The position numbers and the translations under genes were made by a program. This document shows positions 18,567 through 27,440 of a stretch of DNA of 64,000 bases, in pieces. The notes under the pieces are model-generated. The model was not told where the DNA came from. It did no database searches and saw nothing but the letters and a program-made list of their open reading frames with translations. Within the stretch, counting starts at the first letter, position 1, and every line of letters begins with the position of its first letter. Source of the DNA: Clostridium guangxiense (lineage in GTDB: Bacteria > Bacillota > Clostridia > Clostridiales > Clostridiaceae); NCBI RefSeq assembly GCF_021043395.1, contig NZ_JAJNKE010000002.1, positions 182,056-246,055 of the forward strand, written 5' to 3'.

Positions 18567-18622
18567 CGAAATTTTATTGGTGGATTATTACACAGAGTTT
18601 AAGAAAAATAAAATTTCGGAGG
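18567..18622 (+). promoter_or_regulatory. Leader helix reaching the cold-shock gene ribosome site
   Basis: CGAAATTTTATT (18567-18578) is perfectly complementary to AATAAAATTTCG (18607-18618), with a 28-nt loop. The 3' arm ends in the first G of GGAGG (18618-18622). A 12-bp A/U-rich helix at this position could change ribosome access with temperature, as known for cspA-type leaders. Confidence 0.6.
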
Positions 18623-18632
18623 TACACATTAC

Positions 18633-18830
18633 ATGAATGGTACAGTAAAATGGTTTAATTCAACAAAAGGATTTGGATTTATTACAGGAGAAGATGGAAA
18701 TGATGTATTTGCACATTTCTCACAAATAAAAGCAGATGGATTTAAATCTCTTGAAGAAGGTCAAAAAGTTGCTTATGATGTAGTTCAAGGAGCAAAAGGA
18801 CCTCAAGCAGAAAACATCACAATTCTTTAA
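18633..18830 (+). CDS. Cold-shock protein (CspA family)
   Basis: A 65-residue single OB-fold protein with RNP1 KGFGFI and RNP2 VFAHF, the full length of the family. It binds single-stranded RNA and DNA and acts as RNA chaperone in the cytoplasm. Start ATG 18633 follows GGAGG at 18618. It is monocistronic, with a structured leader and a strong terminator. Confidence 0.97.
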   Translation: MNGTVKWFNSTKGFGFITGEDGNDVFAHFSQIKADGFKSLEEGQKVAYDVVQGAKGPQAENITIL

Positions 18831-18852
18831 TTGAGTGATTTCTGTAATTATT

Positions 18853-18891
18853 AAAAAGATGAAAAGAGGAAACTCTTTTCATCTTTTTTTG
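18853..18891 (+). terminator. Terminator of the cold-shock gene
   Basis: Stem GATGAAAAGAG/CTCTTTTCATC with GAAA loop, extended by flanking A and T runs and followed by TTTTTTT. Confidence 0.92.
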
Positions 18892-18963
18892 TGCTAAAAA
18901 TAGTTGACAAAGATTTTATTTTTCTTAGTTAGCAGAGTTACAAAATTCTTATTTATTTGTTAA

Positions 18964-18996
18964 TAAAAGGGCTGCCAAATAGTGGGCAGTTTTTTG
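18964..18996 (+). terminator. Possible orphan terminator
   Basis: CTGCC and GGGCAG form a short stem followed by TTTTTT. No intact gene ends here, so it may be left from a lost gene or serve as a second stop for the cold-shock transcript. Confidence 0.45.
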
Positions 18997-19031
18997 CTTA
19001 TATTATATTTTTAATTTTCATACCATAATAG

Positions 19032-19139
19032 GTTGAAATTTTTAAAGCATTTTTTCAAAATGGATATAAAGTTAAGAAATATCCAGGAACTTAGATAGGT
19101 TCAGTAGTAGCAGCACTAATTATCGCAGGATATGAATGA
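19032..19139 (+). pseudogene. Possible remnant of a small membrane-protein gene
   Basis: One frame reads FKAFFQNGYKVKKYPGT, then a TAG, then IGSVVAALIIAGYE and TGA. The composition looks protein-like (basic segment, then a Gly/Ala hydrophobic stretch) but there is an internal stop and no ribosome site. Family not recognised; it could be chance. Confidence 0.25.
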
Positions 19140-19215
19140 GCTGTTCAATACCACTTTAGATAGTAAAAAATTTATGATAAAATTATATTAAAGTTAAAAA
19201 TGGAAGTGATATAGA

Positions 19216-20391
19216 TTGAAAACAACTTTAATAACAATTGGAAATATTATTTTAGCATTGTTAATGTTATTTTTATATACAATTTTATGGTACTATGTTG
19301 GCAAAAAGGGGATTAAAATATTTTTTTATAAAAGGGGAGATATAAAAACAAAAGCTTATTGGATTGTATTTTGGTTTTTAGCATTTTCCTTTATCTTGGC
19401 TGCTTTAGTTAGAAGTACAATGTCAATAAATAATAAGCTTACTGGAATTTTAACTACAATAGGTGCAGTTTCAATGGCTGCTTTTTGTTATCTTATAATA
19501 TTATTTCCATTAACAGATTTAATGAGATTTATCTTTAATAAACTTGGGTTTTATGGAAGCGTGAGGAATCATTTAAGCATAGCCTATGGCAGAGGAATTT
19601 CTATTTTTATAGCTGTTGTAATTATATTTTGTTTTGGATTGTGGCATGCTACTCATCAATCAGTAACTAGCTATAAATTGAACATAGATAAAAAAATGGG
19701 AAATATAAAAGAACTTAATATTGTAATGATAGCAGATGTCCACATGGGAATAATGATTAAAGAAAAGGGAATTGACAAGCTTATAACCTCAATAAATAGG
19801 CTTAAGCCTGATATAGTTTTTTTCTGTGGTGATATGGTAGATGAAAGTACACCTACAAGTTTAAAAATGTATTTTGGAAAGGAATTTAAAAATATAAAGT
19901 CTAAGTATGGAGTTTATTCTATTACCGGCAATCACGAATACGCTGGAGATGTATCTGAAACCATTGAGTACATGAAAAAGGCAAACGTTAAGGTTTTAGA
20001 GGATGAAGTTGTTAAAGTTAACAATGAATTCTATGTGGTAGGGAGAAATGATGCAGCTGATGGAAAAAAAGTGAAACTATTAAGCGAGCTTTTAAAAAAA
20101 GCAGATAAATCTCTTCCAATTATAGAATTAAATCATAGACCAGTAGCCATAGAAGAAGCGGAGAAAAATGGAGTTGATCTTCAGCTTTCTGGTCATACTC
20201 ATGAAGGACAAATCTTTCCATTTAATCTTGTTACAAAAGCGGTATTTGAGGATGATTATGGATATCTTAAAAAAGGTGAATTTAATTTAATAGTAACATC
20301 AGGTTATGGTACCTGGGGACCTCCTATAAGGATTGGAACAAAAGGTGAGATTGTTAATATTAAGCTTAAAATTGGAAAGGAGATTAAATGA
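19216..20391 (+). CDS. Membrane-anchored metallophosphoesterase (YaeI/YkuE-like)
   Basis: A 391-residue protein from TTG 19216. About four membrane helices fill residues 1-150, then a calcineurin-like phosphoesterase domain with all metal-binding motifs: IADVHMG, CGDMVDE, TGNHEYAG, the His of ELNHRP, and SGHTHEGQIFPF. The family uses two metal ions to cleave phosphoesters; YkuE and YaeI/LpxG-type relatives act on envelope lipids or precursors, which the membrane anchor supports. The true substrate is not known. Confidence 0.9.
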   Translation: MKTTLITIGNIILALLMLFLYTILWYYVGKKGIKIFFYKRGDIKTKAYWIVFWFLAFSFILAALVRSTMSINNKLTGILTTIGAVSMAAFCYLIILFPLTDLMRFIFNKLGFYGSVRNHLSIAYGRGISIFIAVVIIFCFGLWHATHQSVTSYKLNIDKKMGNIKELNIVMIADVHMGIMIKEKGIDKLITSINRLKPDIVFFCGDMVDESTPTSLKMYFGKEFKNIKSKYGVYSITGNHEYAGDVSETIEYMKKANVKVLEDEVVKVNNEFYVVGRNDAADGKKVKLLSELLKKADKSLPIIELNHRPVAIEEAEKNGVDLQLSGHTHEGQIFPFNLVTKAVFEDDYGYLKKGEFNLIVTSGYGTWGPPIRIGTKGEIVNIKLKIGKEIK

Positions 20392-20403
20392 TTTCTCCTT
20401 TCC
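20374..20403. terminator. Hairpin across the stop of the metallophosphoesterase gene
   Basis: GGAAAGGAGA and TCTCCTTTCC pair perfectly over 10 bp with a 10-nt loop; the stop codon is inside the hairpin. There is no T-run, so it may act as an RNA-stabilising end or a weak terminator. Confidence 0.5.
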
Positions 20404-20413
20404 TTAAATTAAT

Positions 20414-20515
20414 TTAGTCAATTTTATTATTTAAAAATTCTTTAAAAGTATTCATGCTTTCATCAAATTCCTCTTTTTCTTTTTTACCAATACTTATAAA
20501 TAAACAGTCTATTTG
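20414..20515 (-). pseudogene. Possible C-terminal gene remnant
   Basis: A 33-codon open stretch on the minus strand, translating to a protein-like tail (IDCLFISIGKKEKEEF then DESMNTFKEFLNNKID), is preceded by a stop and has no start. It resembles the last residues of a cytoplasmic enzyme, perhaps flavodoxin-like. Likely a deletion remnant, but short enough to be coincidence. Confidence 0.3.
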
Positions 20516-20583
20516 CTATAATTGCACGAAAACAGGATGGCAATATTTATCGCTTAATAGTGACGTAAACTTAAATGTATTTA

Positions 20584-20612
20584 TTGACATATTTTGTTGC
20601 TGCATATATAAT
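20584..20612 (+). promoter_or_regulatory. SigA-type promoter of bioYB
   Basis: Consensus -35 TTGACA (20584-20589) and consensus -10 TATAAT (20607-20612) are spaced by 17 bp. The predicted transcription start falls at the left edge of the BirA box. Confidence 0.92.
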
Positions 20613-20618
20613 TATATA

Positions 20619-20650
20619 TTGTAAACTTTAAAACGTATAGAGGTTTACAA
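20619..20650. promoter_or_regulatory. BirA biotin operator
   Basis: TTGTAAAC and GTTTACAA are perfect inverted half-sites separated by 16 bp, the form recognised by BirA holo-repressor dimers in Firmicutes. It sits directly after the -10 hexamer, so biotinyl-AMP-bound BirA would shut off bioY-bioB when biotin is plentiful. Confidence 0.92.
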
Positions 20651-20675
20651 TAAGTAATTACATAGGGGGCATTTT

Positions 20676-21230
20676 ATGAAAATAAAAACGAGAGATATGA
20701 TTTTAGTAGCATTATTTGCAGCCTTAACAGTAGTAGGAGGATATATAAGTATACCAATAGGAAGTGTTCCAATTACACTGCAAAGCTTTTTTTCTTTACT
20801 TTCAGGTATATTACTTGGACCATTTTTAGGGGGGGTATCTCAATTAGTTTATGTAATAATTGGACTTATAGGGTTGCCGGTATTTGCAGGAGGATCTGGG
20901 GGAATCTCATCAATTTTTCACCCATCTTTTGGATACTTGATTGGATACATTGTAGCGCCGATTGTGGTTGGTAAAATTATAAAGACTGATGATAATACTA
21001 AGTTTATGAAATTATTAGTAGCTTGTATTCTAGGAAGTTTAGCAATTTATGTACTAGGAATACCATATATGTATGTTATATTAAAATATGTATCGCATGT
21101 TAACATGACTTTACTTAAAACTTTTGAAATTGGTTGTTTTGTGTTTATTCCGGGTGATATCCTTAAGTGTATAATTGCTTCTATTATAAGCATTAAAATA
21201 CTACCAGCTGTAAAAAGCATAAGAAACTAG
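20676..21230 (+). CDS. bioY: Biotin transporter BioY (ECF S component)
   Basis: A 184-residue membrane protein with six helices. Family features are the N-terminal RDMILVALFAALTVVGGYISIP, the central LGGVSQLVYVIIGLIGLPVFAGG segment and the late PGDILKC. BioY binds biotin in the membrane and works alone or with the shared EcfAA'T module; those energising genes are not in the window. It is first gene after the BirA box and is followed by bioB after 10 bp. Confidence 0.97.
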   Translation: MKIKTRDMILVALFAALTVVGGYISIPIGSVPITLQSFFSLLSGILLGPFLGGVSQLVYVIIGLIGLPVFAGGSGGISSIFHPSFGYLIGYIVAPIVVGKIIKTDDNTKFMKLLVACILGSLAIYVLGIPYMYVILKYVSHVNMTLLKTFEIGCFVFIPGDILKCIIASIISIKILPAVKSIRN

Positions 21231-21240
21231 GTGTGAAAGT

Positions 21241-22227
21241 ATGGACAAGCTAGAAAATACAATAATTGAAGTGTGTACAAAAATTTTAAATGAGCATGAT
21301 ATAAATGCTTACGAAGCTGAAGCATTAGGTACAGCAAGTGGAAGCGATATATTTTTGCTGTGTGCATTTGCAAATAAAATAAGGGAAAAGTTTACAGGAA
21401 ATAAGGTTGATTTATGTTCTGTAATAAATGCAAAATCAGGAAATTGCTCTGAGGATTGCGCATTTTGTTCTCAATCGGCACATCATAATACAAATGTTAA
21501 ATGTTATCCGCTGTTAGAAAAAGAAAAAATAGTTGAAATGGCAGTTCAGCGTGAAAAAATGGGAGCTAAGCATTGTGATATAGCAACTAGTGGACTTGGT
21601 TATACTGGAAAAGAAGAGAACTTTGAAAAGATACTTAATGCCTTTAAGGAAATGAAGAAAAAAACAAATCTAAAGCTTTGTGCTTGTCTTGGAACTCTTA
21701 AGAAAGAGGCGGCTTTTAAGCTGGTGGAGGTTGGTGTTGAGAGGTACAATCATAACCTTGAAACTTCAAGAAGTTTTTTTAAGAATATAGTTACTACTCA
21801 TGGATATGATGAGCGAATTGACACAATAAGGTATGCAAAAGAAGCCGGAATGGAAGTATGTTCTGGTATGATTATAGGCATGGGAGAGACTATGGAGCAA
21901 AGGATAGAACATGCATTCTTGTTAAAGGAACTTAAAGTTGATGCTGTACCGGTTAATGTTTTAAATCCTATCAAAGGAACTAAGCTTGAGAATTCAGAAG
22001 CCCTTTCGCCATTAGAAATATTAAAGACATTTGCAATAATAAGATTAATTTTACCGGATAAAAATATAAGATATGCAGGGGGAAGGGAAGTTAATCTTAA
22101 AAGTTTACAACCGCTTGGGCTTATTTCAGGATTAAATGGTATGCTTATTGGCAATTACTTAACAACTTCTGGTAGAATAGTAGAAGATGATTTAGAAATG
22201 TTAAAAGATTTGGAACTTTCATTTTAG
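21241..22227 (+). CDS. bioB: Biotin synthase
   Basis: A 328-residue radical SAM enzyme. The cluster motif CSEDCAFC lies in NAKSGNCSEDCAFCSQSAHH near residue 70. Further BioB features are YNHNLETS, the GMIIGMGET segment and the late YAGGREVNL, whose Arg coordinates the auxiliary [2Fe-2S] cluster. It inserts sulfur into dethiobiotin to make biotin. bioA, bioD and bioF are absent here, so the operon supports uptake of biotin or conversion of dethiobiotin, with other steps elsewhere or missing. BirA control is shared with bioY. Confidence 0.97.
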   Translation: MDKLENTIIEVCTKILNEHDINAYEAEALGTASGSDIFLLCAFANKIREKFTGNKVDLCSVINAKSGNCSEDCAFCSQSAHHNTNVKCYPLLEKEKIVEMAVQREKMGAKHCDIATSGLGYTGKEENFEKILNAFKEMKKKTNLKLCACLGTLKKEAAFKLVEVGVERYNHNLETSRSFFKNIVTTHGYDERIDTIRYAKEAGMEVCSGMIIGMGETMEQRIEHAFLLKELKVDAVPVNVLNPIKGTKLENSEALSPLEILKTFAIIRLILPDKNIRYAGGREVNLKSLQPLGLISGLNGMLIGNYLTTSGRIVEDDLEMLKDLELSF

Positions 22228-22244
22228 ATAGAGGCTGCATTTAA

Positions 22245-22283
22245 AAATAGAGTATGACAAAACAATTTTGTCATACTCTATTT
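22245..22283 (+). terminator. Terminator of bioYB
   Basis: Arms AAATAGAGTATGACAAAA and TTTTGTCATACTCTATTT form an 18-bp perfect stem with a 3-base loop. Confidence 0.9.
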
Positions 22284-22437
22284 ATATCTTATTATAGATT
22301 CATGGATTAATGCGATATTATCTTAAATTTATAAAAATAATATAAAATTCATATAAATAACATTGATATTATAGAAAAAAATAATCATAATAAAAATATG
22401 GTGAATTGAAAATTGGCTACAAGACTGGGGGTGTATT

Positions 22438-23340
22438 ATGGAAAGGGAAGTTTTATTGGTTGAAGATGTACATAAAATCATAGATGGTAGGGAAATTATA
22501 AAAGGTATAAGTTTTTCGATAAAAGAAGGAGAGGTTTTAGGATTTTTGGGTCCAAATGGAGCAGGAAAATCTACAACTCTAAGAATGATTGTTGGACTTT
22601 CAAAGCCAACTTCAGGTAAAATAGAAGTTTGTGGTTACTCTATAATTAAGGATTATGTGAAAGCAATGTCAAGCGTAGGGTGTATAATAGAAGGCCCAGA
22701 TTTATATGGTTATATGAGTGGTATGGATAATCTAGAAATGCTTGCTGCTATGGAGAAAAATATCACTAAGGAGGATATTCTAGAAGCGGTAAGGCTGGTT
22801 GATATGGAGAAGCATATTAATGATAAGGTAAATACATATTCACTTGGAATGAAGCAGCGAATGGGATTAGCACAGGCACTTATGAATCATCCTAAATTAC
22901 TTATTTTAGACGAGCCTACTAATGGACTTGATCCTGCGGGTATAAATGAACTTAGAAATCTTATTAGAAAACTTTCTAAAAAAGAAAAGATATCTGTACT
23001 AATATCAAGTCATCTTATAGCTGAAATTGAACTTATATGCGACAAAGTATCTATTATTAAAGACGGAGCAGTACTTAAAAATGCGTCCGTAAAAGAACTT
23101 TTGAGAACAAAGGAAACTTTTTTTGAACTTGATGACAATGAAAAGGGAATTGAGATTTTGAAAAAAAATTGGGGAATAAAAGGAAAAATAAGAGGCAGTA
23201 AAATTGAAGCAGTAGTGGATGAAAATAAGGTCGCTGAAATTAACGCTTCTTTTATAAAAGAAGGGTTAAAACTTAAATTTGTAGATAACAAGCGCAAGAA
23301 CTTGGAAGAATTATTTTTAAACATTACAGAGGAAAATTAG
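22438..23340 (+). CDS. ABC transporter ATP-binding protein (BcrA-like)
   Basis: A 300-residue ATPase with Walker A GPNGAGKST, signature YSLGMKQRMG, Walker B LLILDEP and H-loop ISSH. The SLGMKQR signature and the IIEGPDLYGYMSG segment are typical of the BcrA/NatA-type self-protection exporters. Start ATG 22438 follows GGGGGTG. It is followed by a permease and an SGNH hydrolase in tight order, so the three probably form one operon. The substrate is unknown; antimicrobial-peptide efflux fits the subgroup. Confidence 0.92.
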   Translation: MEREVLLVEDVHKIIDGREIIKGISFSIKEGEVLGFLGPNGAGKSTTLRMIVGLSKPTSGKIEVCGYSIIKDYVKAMSSVGCIIEGPDLYGYMSGMDNLEMLAAMEKNITKEDILEAVRLVDMEKHINDKVNTYSLGMKQRMGLAQALMNHPKLLILDEPTNGLDPAGINELRNLIRKLSKKEKISVLISSHLIAEIELICDKVSIIKDGAVLKNASVKELLRTKETFFELDDNEKGIEILKKNWGIKGKIRGSKIEAVVDENKVAEINASFIKEGLKLKFVDNKRKNLEELFLNITEEN

Positions 23341-23356
23341 AGAGGGGGAGAGGAAT

Positions 23357-24355
23357 TTGGTAAAACTTATTAAAAATGAGATCATAAAGATGCTATTTAA
23401 AAAAAAGCTGATTCTCATTTTAGCAATATTGATACTTGAAACAAGTGCCTTTGCCTATGGTCAAAATGTAAGGTATAAGAGAACCATAGAGGGATATACA
23501 AAAAATCAAAGTAAAAATTACAATTGGAAACCGCTTATAAATCAGCAAATTGATGATATAAAAAATAAGCTTTCTTATAAAAATGTAAAAAAATCTGATG
23601 AAAGAATTATGAAAATACAGCTTGAGCAATATAAGTATTATTTAAAAAAGAATATAAGCCCTGCAGCTATATCTGCTTCTAAGTTTACATCAGAACTTAT
23701 GGAACAATCAGCTTTAATGCTCTTACCTCTTCTCATAATAATACTTGCAGGAGATATTGTATCTGGCGAGTTCTCATCAAAAACTATTAAGGTTTTGCTC
23801 ACACGTGCAGTACCTAGGTGGAAAATACTTTTAAGCAAATATACTGCGCTTATATTAATGTCAGCCTTTGTAGTTTTTTTATCTGCTGTTGTTTCTCTGG
23901 GGATTTCTGAATTTACCTTTAAAGATTTTGGTTTTATGGAGCCAGTTATAAGTGGATATAAGGTTGTAAATGGAGTAGTAAATGCCTCTAGTGTTGTACA
24001 AATTTATCAGTGGCAGTATTTACTGCTAGTTTGTTCTTTGAATTTTTTTGAGGCAGCAGTAATAGCTACAATAGCCTTTATGGTATCAATTTTAGTGAGA
24101 AGTACAGCGGCATCAATAGGAATAATGATGGCAGGTCTTATAGGTGGCAGTCTCTTAAGAGTATTTTTAACTGATTGGCCTTTTGCAAAATACTTTTTTG
24201 CCGTAAATCTTCAAACTTCTCAATACCTTACGGGAAATTTTAAAGGTGTGCCAGGTATGAGCCTTGTTTCTTCTATGTGTGTACTTATAGTATGGATTGT
24301 AACTTCACTTATAATTAGTTTTTTTGCATTTACTAGGAGAGATGTACTTGTTTAG
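23357..24355 (+). CDS. ABC-2 type transporter permease
   Basis: A 332-residue permease from TTG 23357. It has one N-terminal helix, a long extracytoplasmic Lys/Tyr-rich loop (about residues 30-105) and five C-terminal helices, with the conserved cytoplasmic segment GEFSSKTIKVLLTRAVPRWKI. It partners the ATPase at 22438. The large outer loop is a feature of BcrB/LanEFG-like permeases that meet peptide substrates outside the membrane. Confidence 0.88.
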   Translation: MVKLIKNEIIKMLFKKKLILILAILILETSAFAYGQNVRYKRTIEGYTKNQSKNYNWKPLINQQIDDIKNKLSYKNVKKSDERIMKIQLEQYKYYLKKNISPAAISASKFTSELMEQSALMLLPLLIIILAGDIVSGEFSSKTIKVLLTRAVPRWKILLSKYTALILMSAFVVFLSAVVSLGISEFTFKDFGFMEPVISGYKVVNGVVNASSVVQIYQWQYLLLVCSLNFFEAAVIATIAFMVSILVRSTAASIGIMMAGLIGGSLLRVFLTDWPFAKYFFAVNLQTSQYLTGNFKGVPGMSLVSSMCVLIVWIVTSLIISFFAFTRRDVLV

Positions 24356-24367
24356 GGGTGAGAAGTT

Positions 24368-25156
24368 ATGAAAAAAATAATTTTATATTTTGTGGCAGTA
24401 GTATCAATATTAGTGATTGTTGTGTCAATGTGGGGAATTGGAAATTCAATCTTGCTTACAACAGGTAAAGTTGAAGATAAGGATATTAAAAAGAGTATTA
24501 GCGAAGTAGCAGCGGTTAAAAGTATATCTAAACCTAAAGGAGATTATTACAATATACTGGTTCTTGGAGATTCACTTGCAAAAGGTACAGGGGATGAAAC
24601 TAATAAAGGGTTTGCAGCATATTTTGCGGACTATGTTAAAAAGAAAACTTCTAAGAAGGTTAAACTTGATAACTTAGGAGTTAATGGAGATATTTCAACT
24701 GGACTACTAGAAATAGTTAGGAGCAAGAATGCTGCTAGCCTAATCAAATATTCAAATACTATACTTATATCTATAGGAGGAAATGAGATAAGTAAGATTA
24801 GAAGATATGATGCTGTTTCGCAAGCCGCTCAGATTAAAACAATTGAGGATATTTACTTAAGTAATTTAAAAAGTATTTTTGAAACAATAAGGCAGCAAAA
24901 TAAAAATTGTAAAATTGTTTTTATAGGCTTGTATAACCCTTTTGGAGATAATATTGGCTCGGATAAAGTAAAGCTAATAAATGATTGGAATAAGGAAACT
25001 CAAGATGTTATAGCAGATGATTCTAACAGTGTATTTATACCGACTTATGATTTATTTAAATATAATTCTAAAGAATATCTCACAATAGATAATTTTCATC
25101 CTAACGGCAGCGGATATAAAGCAATTTCTAAAAGAATAGAAGAAGTGGTTAAGTAA
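24368..25156 (+). CDS. Secreted or membrane-anchored SGNH/GDSL hydrolase
   Basis: A 262-residue protein with an N-terminal membrane helix (about residues 4-22; signal anchor or uncleaved signal peptide) and an SGNH domain. Block I is LVLGDSLAKGTGD (catalytic Ser), block III GGNE, and block V DNFHPNGSGY with the catalytic Asp and His. The fold fits esterases or lysophospholipases acting outside the cell. It follows the permease after 12 bp, suggesting a shared role with the exporter at the envelope. Confidence 0.87.
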   Translation: MKKIILYFVAVVSILVIVVSMWGIGNSILLTTGKVEDKDIKKSISEVAAVKSISKPKGDYYNILVLGDSLAKGTGDETNKGFAAYFADYVKKKTSKKVKLDNLGVNGDISTGLLEIVRSKNAASLIKYSNTILISIGGNEISKIRRYDAVSQAAQIKTIEDIYLSNLKSIFETIRQQNKNCKIVFIGLYNPFGDNIGSDKVKLINDWNKETQDVIADDSNSVFIPTYDLFKYNSKEYLTIDNFHPNGSGYKAISKRIEEVVK

Positions 25157-25215
25157 CAGTCAAAACCAAAAGCAAGCAGAAAAGAAGGCCACGAGGTCAT
25201 GGAAGATTAATGTAA

Positions 25216-25260
25216 CAGGGTTTAGAAATACAACTATTAATTATTGAATTTCTAAGCCTG
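25216..25260. terminator. Hairpin between convergent genes
   Basis: CAGGG-TTTAGAAAT and ATTTCTAAGCCTG pair with one bulge around a 19-nt A/T loop. It lies between the convergent SGNH and MATE genes; no strong T-run, so termination is presumed from position. Confidence 0.5.
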
Positions 25261-25314
25261 CTTACGATTTAGGCTCTAAGAAGATTCATTGTGTCAGATA
25301 AGTATTTAGCTACA

Positions 25315-26667
25315 TTAAAATCCTTCACTTAGTTTTTTGAATTTTTTTCTAAATAAAATAAATATTAAAGTCCCATCAAATATCCACTGAATAGAAGTAA
25401 TTATCCACACATACATTACAGATAATCTCATTATGTGGATAAATATAAACATAAGAGGCATTCTTATAAGCCAGCTTGATATCATGGAAACCTTGAAGGG
25501 AGTTTTTGTATCACCGATTCCTTTTAAAATTCCACCAGCAATCATTGATAGGGCAATGAAGGGCTGCTCTATTGATGCAATCATAACGCATAAAGTACCC
25601 TCATTAATTACTTGATGGGCATTAGAATTTATAAACAATGAAACAAGTTGACTAGGAAGCATTAAAAATATGGCTGAACATATAAGCATAATAAAAGTGC
25701 CTAAAAATAGTGATGAATAGGCGTATTCTTTAGCTTTTTCATAATCCTTCTCACCAAACTTTTGGCCTACAAGTGCTGTTGCAGCTATGGCGAAGCCCCA
25801 ACCTGGCATAAATGATATAGATTCTATTGAAGTTGTTATTTGATTTGCAGCAAAGGCTAAACTTCCAAGTATAACAATAAAAAAATTACTTATTAATCTA
25901 CTTATACTAAGGGAACCTTCTTGCAAGGAAGCTGGAAGGGAAAGTCTTAAAAGGCTTTTAACCATAGTAATATTAAGTTTTTTAATGTAACTAATTCTAA
26001 CTTTGGTTTTTGAATATTTAAGTATGTAAAAGAAGATGAATATAAATCCTATTATTTGAGCAGTACAGGTAGCTATTCCAGAACCAGTCACGCCAAAGGA
26101 ATGTACTCCAAAGTTACCAAAGATAAGTATGTAGTCAAGAGTTAAATTTATTAAGGTAACTATAATTGATGCAATTAAAGGTGTTTTCGTGTTTCCACAG
26201 CCTCTCAGAGAAGCATTTAAACTATTCATAAGCATATTGAAAAATATACCAATTGATGCTATTTTTATAAAAGGAGTTGCTGTAGTTATTATATTTTCCT
26301 GAGTTCCAATTACTCTAAATAAATGTGTTGAAAAGAAAAACAATATAAACCAGGCAAATATGGAAATTATGAACGCAAACAAAAACCCTAAAGTAGCATA
26401 TTCCTCTGCAAGCTTGTCTTTTTTTTCACCAATTTTTCTTGCAACTAAAGAAGATATACCAATGGAAATACCATTAGCTACAAGTATGTTTGAAAATGTA
26501 TATATAGTTTCAGTGCTTAAACCAACGCTGCTTACTGCTAAATCTCCACCATATTGTCCAACCATCATGGTATCAAAAACTCCAATCATGGTGTATAGTG
26601 TCATTTCGAAAACAGCAGGTAGAGCTATCTTTAAAACATCAAAAATGATTTCTTTTTTTAGTTTCAT
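25315..26667 (-). CDS. MATE family efflux transporter
   Basis: A 450-residue membrane protein with twelve predicted helices in two similar halves. MATE features include GVFDTMMVGQYGG in the first helix pair, the SLNASLRGCGNTKTP segment at the end of the first half and GILKGIGDTKTP in the second. These pumps export cationic drugs or toxic metabolites using Na+ or H+ gradients. It is monocistronic. No regulator adjoins it. Confidence 0.93.
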   Translation of the reverse strand: MKLKKEIIFDVLKIALPAVFEMTLYTMIGVFDTMMVGQYGGDLAVSSVGLSTETIYTFSNILVANGISIGISSLVARKIGEKKDKLAEEYATLGFLFAFIISIFAWFILFFFSTHLFRVIGTQENIITTATPFIKIASIGIFFNMLMNSLNASLRGCGNTKTPLIASIIVTLINLTLDYILIFGNFGVHSFGVTGSGIATCTAQIIGFIFIFFYILKYSKTKVRISYIKKLNITMVKSLLRLSLPASLQEGSLSISRLISNFFIVILGSLAFAANQITTSIESISFMPGWGFAIAATALVGQKFGEKDYEKAKEYAYSSLFLGTFIMLICSAIFLMLPSQLVSLFINSNAHQVINEGTLCVMIASIEQPFIALSMIAGGILKGIGDTKTPFKVSMISSWLIRMPLMFIFIHIMRLSVMYVWIITSIQWIFDGTLIFILFRKKFKKLSEGF

Positions 26668-26767
26668 AATGTGATTGTCCCCCCTAAAAAATGTACTTCA
26701 ACATTATATCATACTTTATTTTTTAGATTGTATCTTATAATGTATATGAAGTAAATATATTAAAGAA

Positions 26768-26880
26768 TTTAACTCAGAGTACAGAGTAGAGTGAATGTGG
26801 ATTTACATTTCGTTTCACTCAGGTAAATCTTGAAACTTATATGATGTCAGCTACGCTGAATACTATTAGTTTTACTATGT
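26768..26880. repeat. Heptamer-arm repeat, copy C (incomplete)
   Basis: The sequence TTTAACTCAGAGTACAGAGTAG followed by GTGGATTTAC...GGTAAATCTTGAAACTTA and GTCAGCTACGCTGA matches one half of copies E and H (the reverse-complement arm pieces follow the same order), then the similarity fades. The second arm is missing, so this is a decayed or truncated copy upstream of the flavodoxin gene. Confidence 0.6.
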
Positions 26881-26976
26881 AAGATGATTAGAAAAGAAAT
26901 GTTATTAACTTAATTTTACTGTATAATGTATATAAAGATATATGTCATTATATAATTAATTAAAGGGGTGAAAGCT

Positions 26977-27429
26977 GTGAAAAGACTTATAATTTATGAA
27001 TCAGTACATCACGGAAATACAGAAAAAATTGCTAAGGTTATGGCAGAAGTTTTAAAAGCAGAGCTCAAAAGACCAAATGATGTAAATATTGATAGTTTAA
27101 AGGATTATGATTTAATAGGATTTGGTTCTGGAATATACTATGGTAAATTTCATAAAAATATTTTAGAATTAATAAAGAAAATAAGAGGTGGAAACAATCA
27201 AAAGACCTTTGTTTTTTCAACAAGCGGACAAGGAAGAGAACAATATAACGATTCACTGAAGAAAGAGTTCACTGAAAAGGGCTTTAAAGTGATTGGCAGC
27301 TTTGCGTGCAAGGGATTTGACACATACGGACCATTTAAGCTAATAGGAGGAATAGCAAAGGGAAGACCAAATGAGGATGATATTTCAAAAGCAAGAGAAT
27401 TTGCAATGAAATTAAGCTTATATGAATAA
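26977..27429 (+). CDS. Flavodoxin family protein
   Basis: A 150-residue protein with the flavodoxin-like fold. The FMN phosphate loop is IYESVHHGNTEKIAKVM, the second loop is GFGSGIYYGKFH, and the third is FSTSGQG. It starts at GTG 26977, correctly spaced from AAGGGGTGA; an in-frame GTG nine bases upstream lies within that site. Flavodoxins carry electrons in the cytoplasm; this short variant is of the type often annotated as flavodoxin domain or protoporphyrinogen-oxidase-like. The partner is unknown. Confidence 0.85.
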   Translation: MKRLIIYESVHHGNTEKIAKVMAEVLKAELKRPNDVNIDSLKDYDLIGFGSGIYYGKFHKNILELIKKIRGGNNQKTFVFSTSGQGREQYNDSLKKEFTEKGFKVIGSFACKGFDTYGPFKLIGGIAKGRPNEDDISKAREFAMKLSLYE

Positions 27430-27440
27430 AAGTGCAGCTA

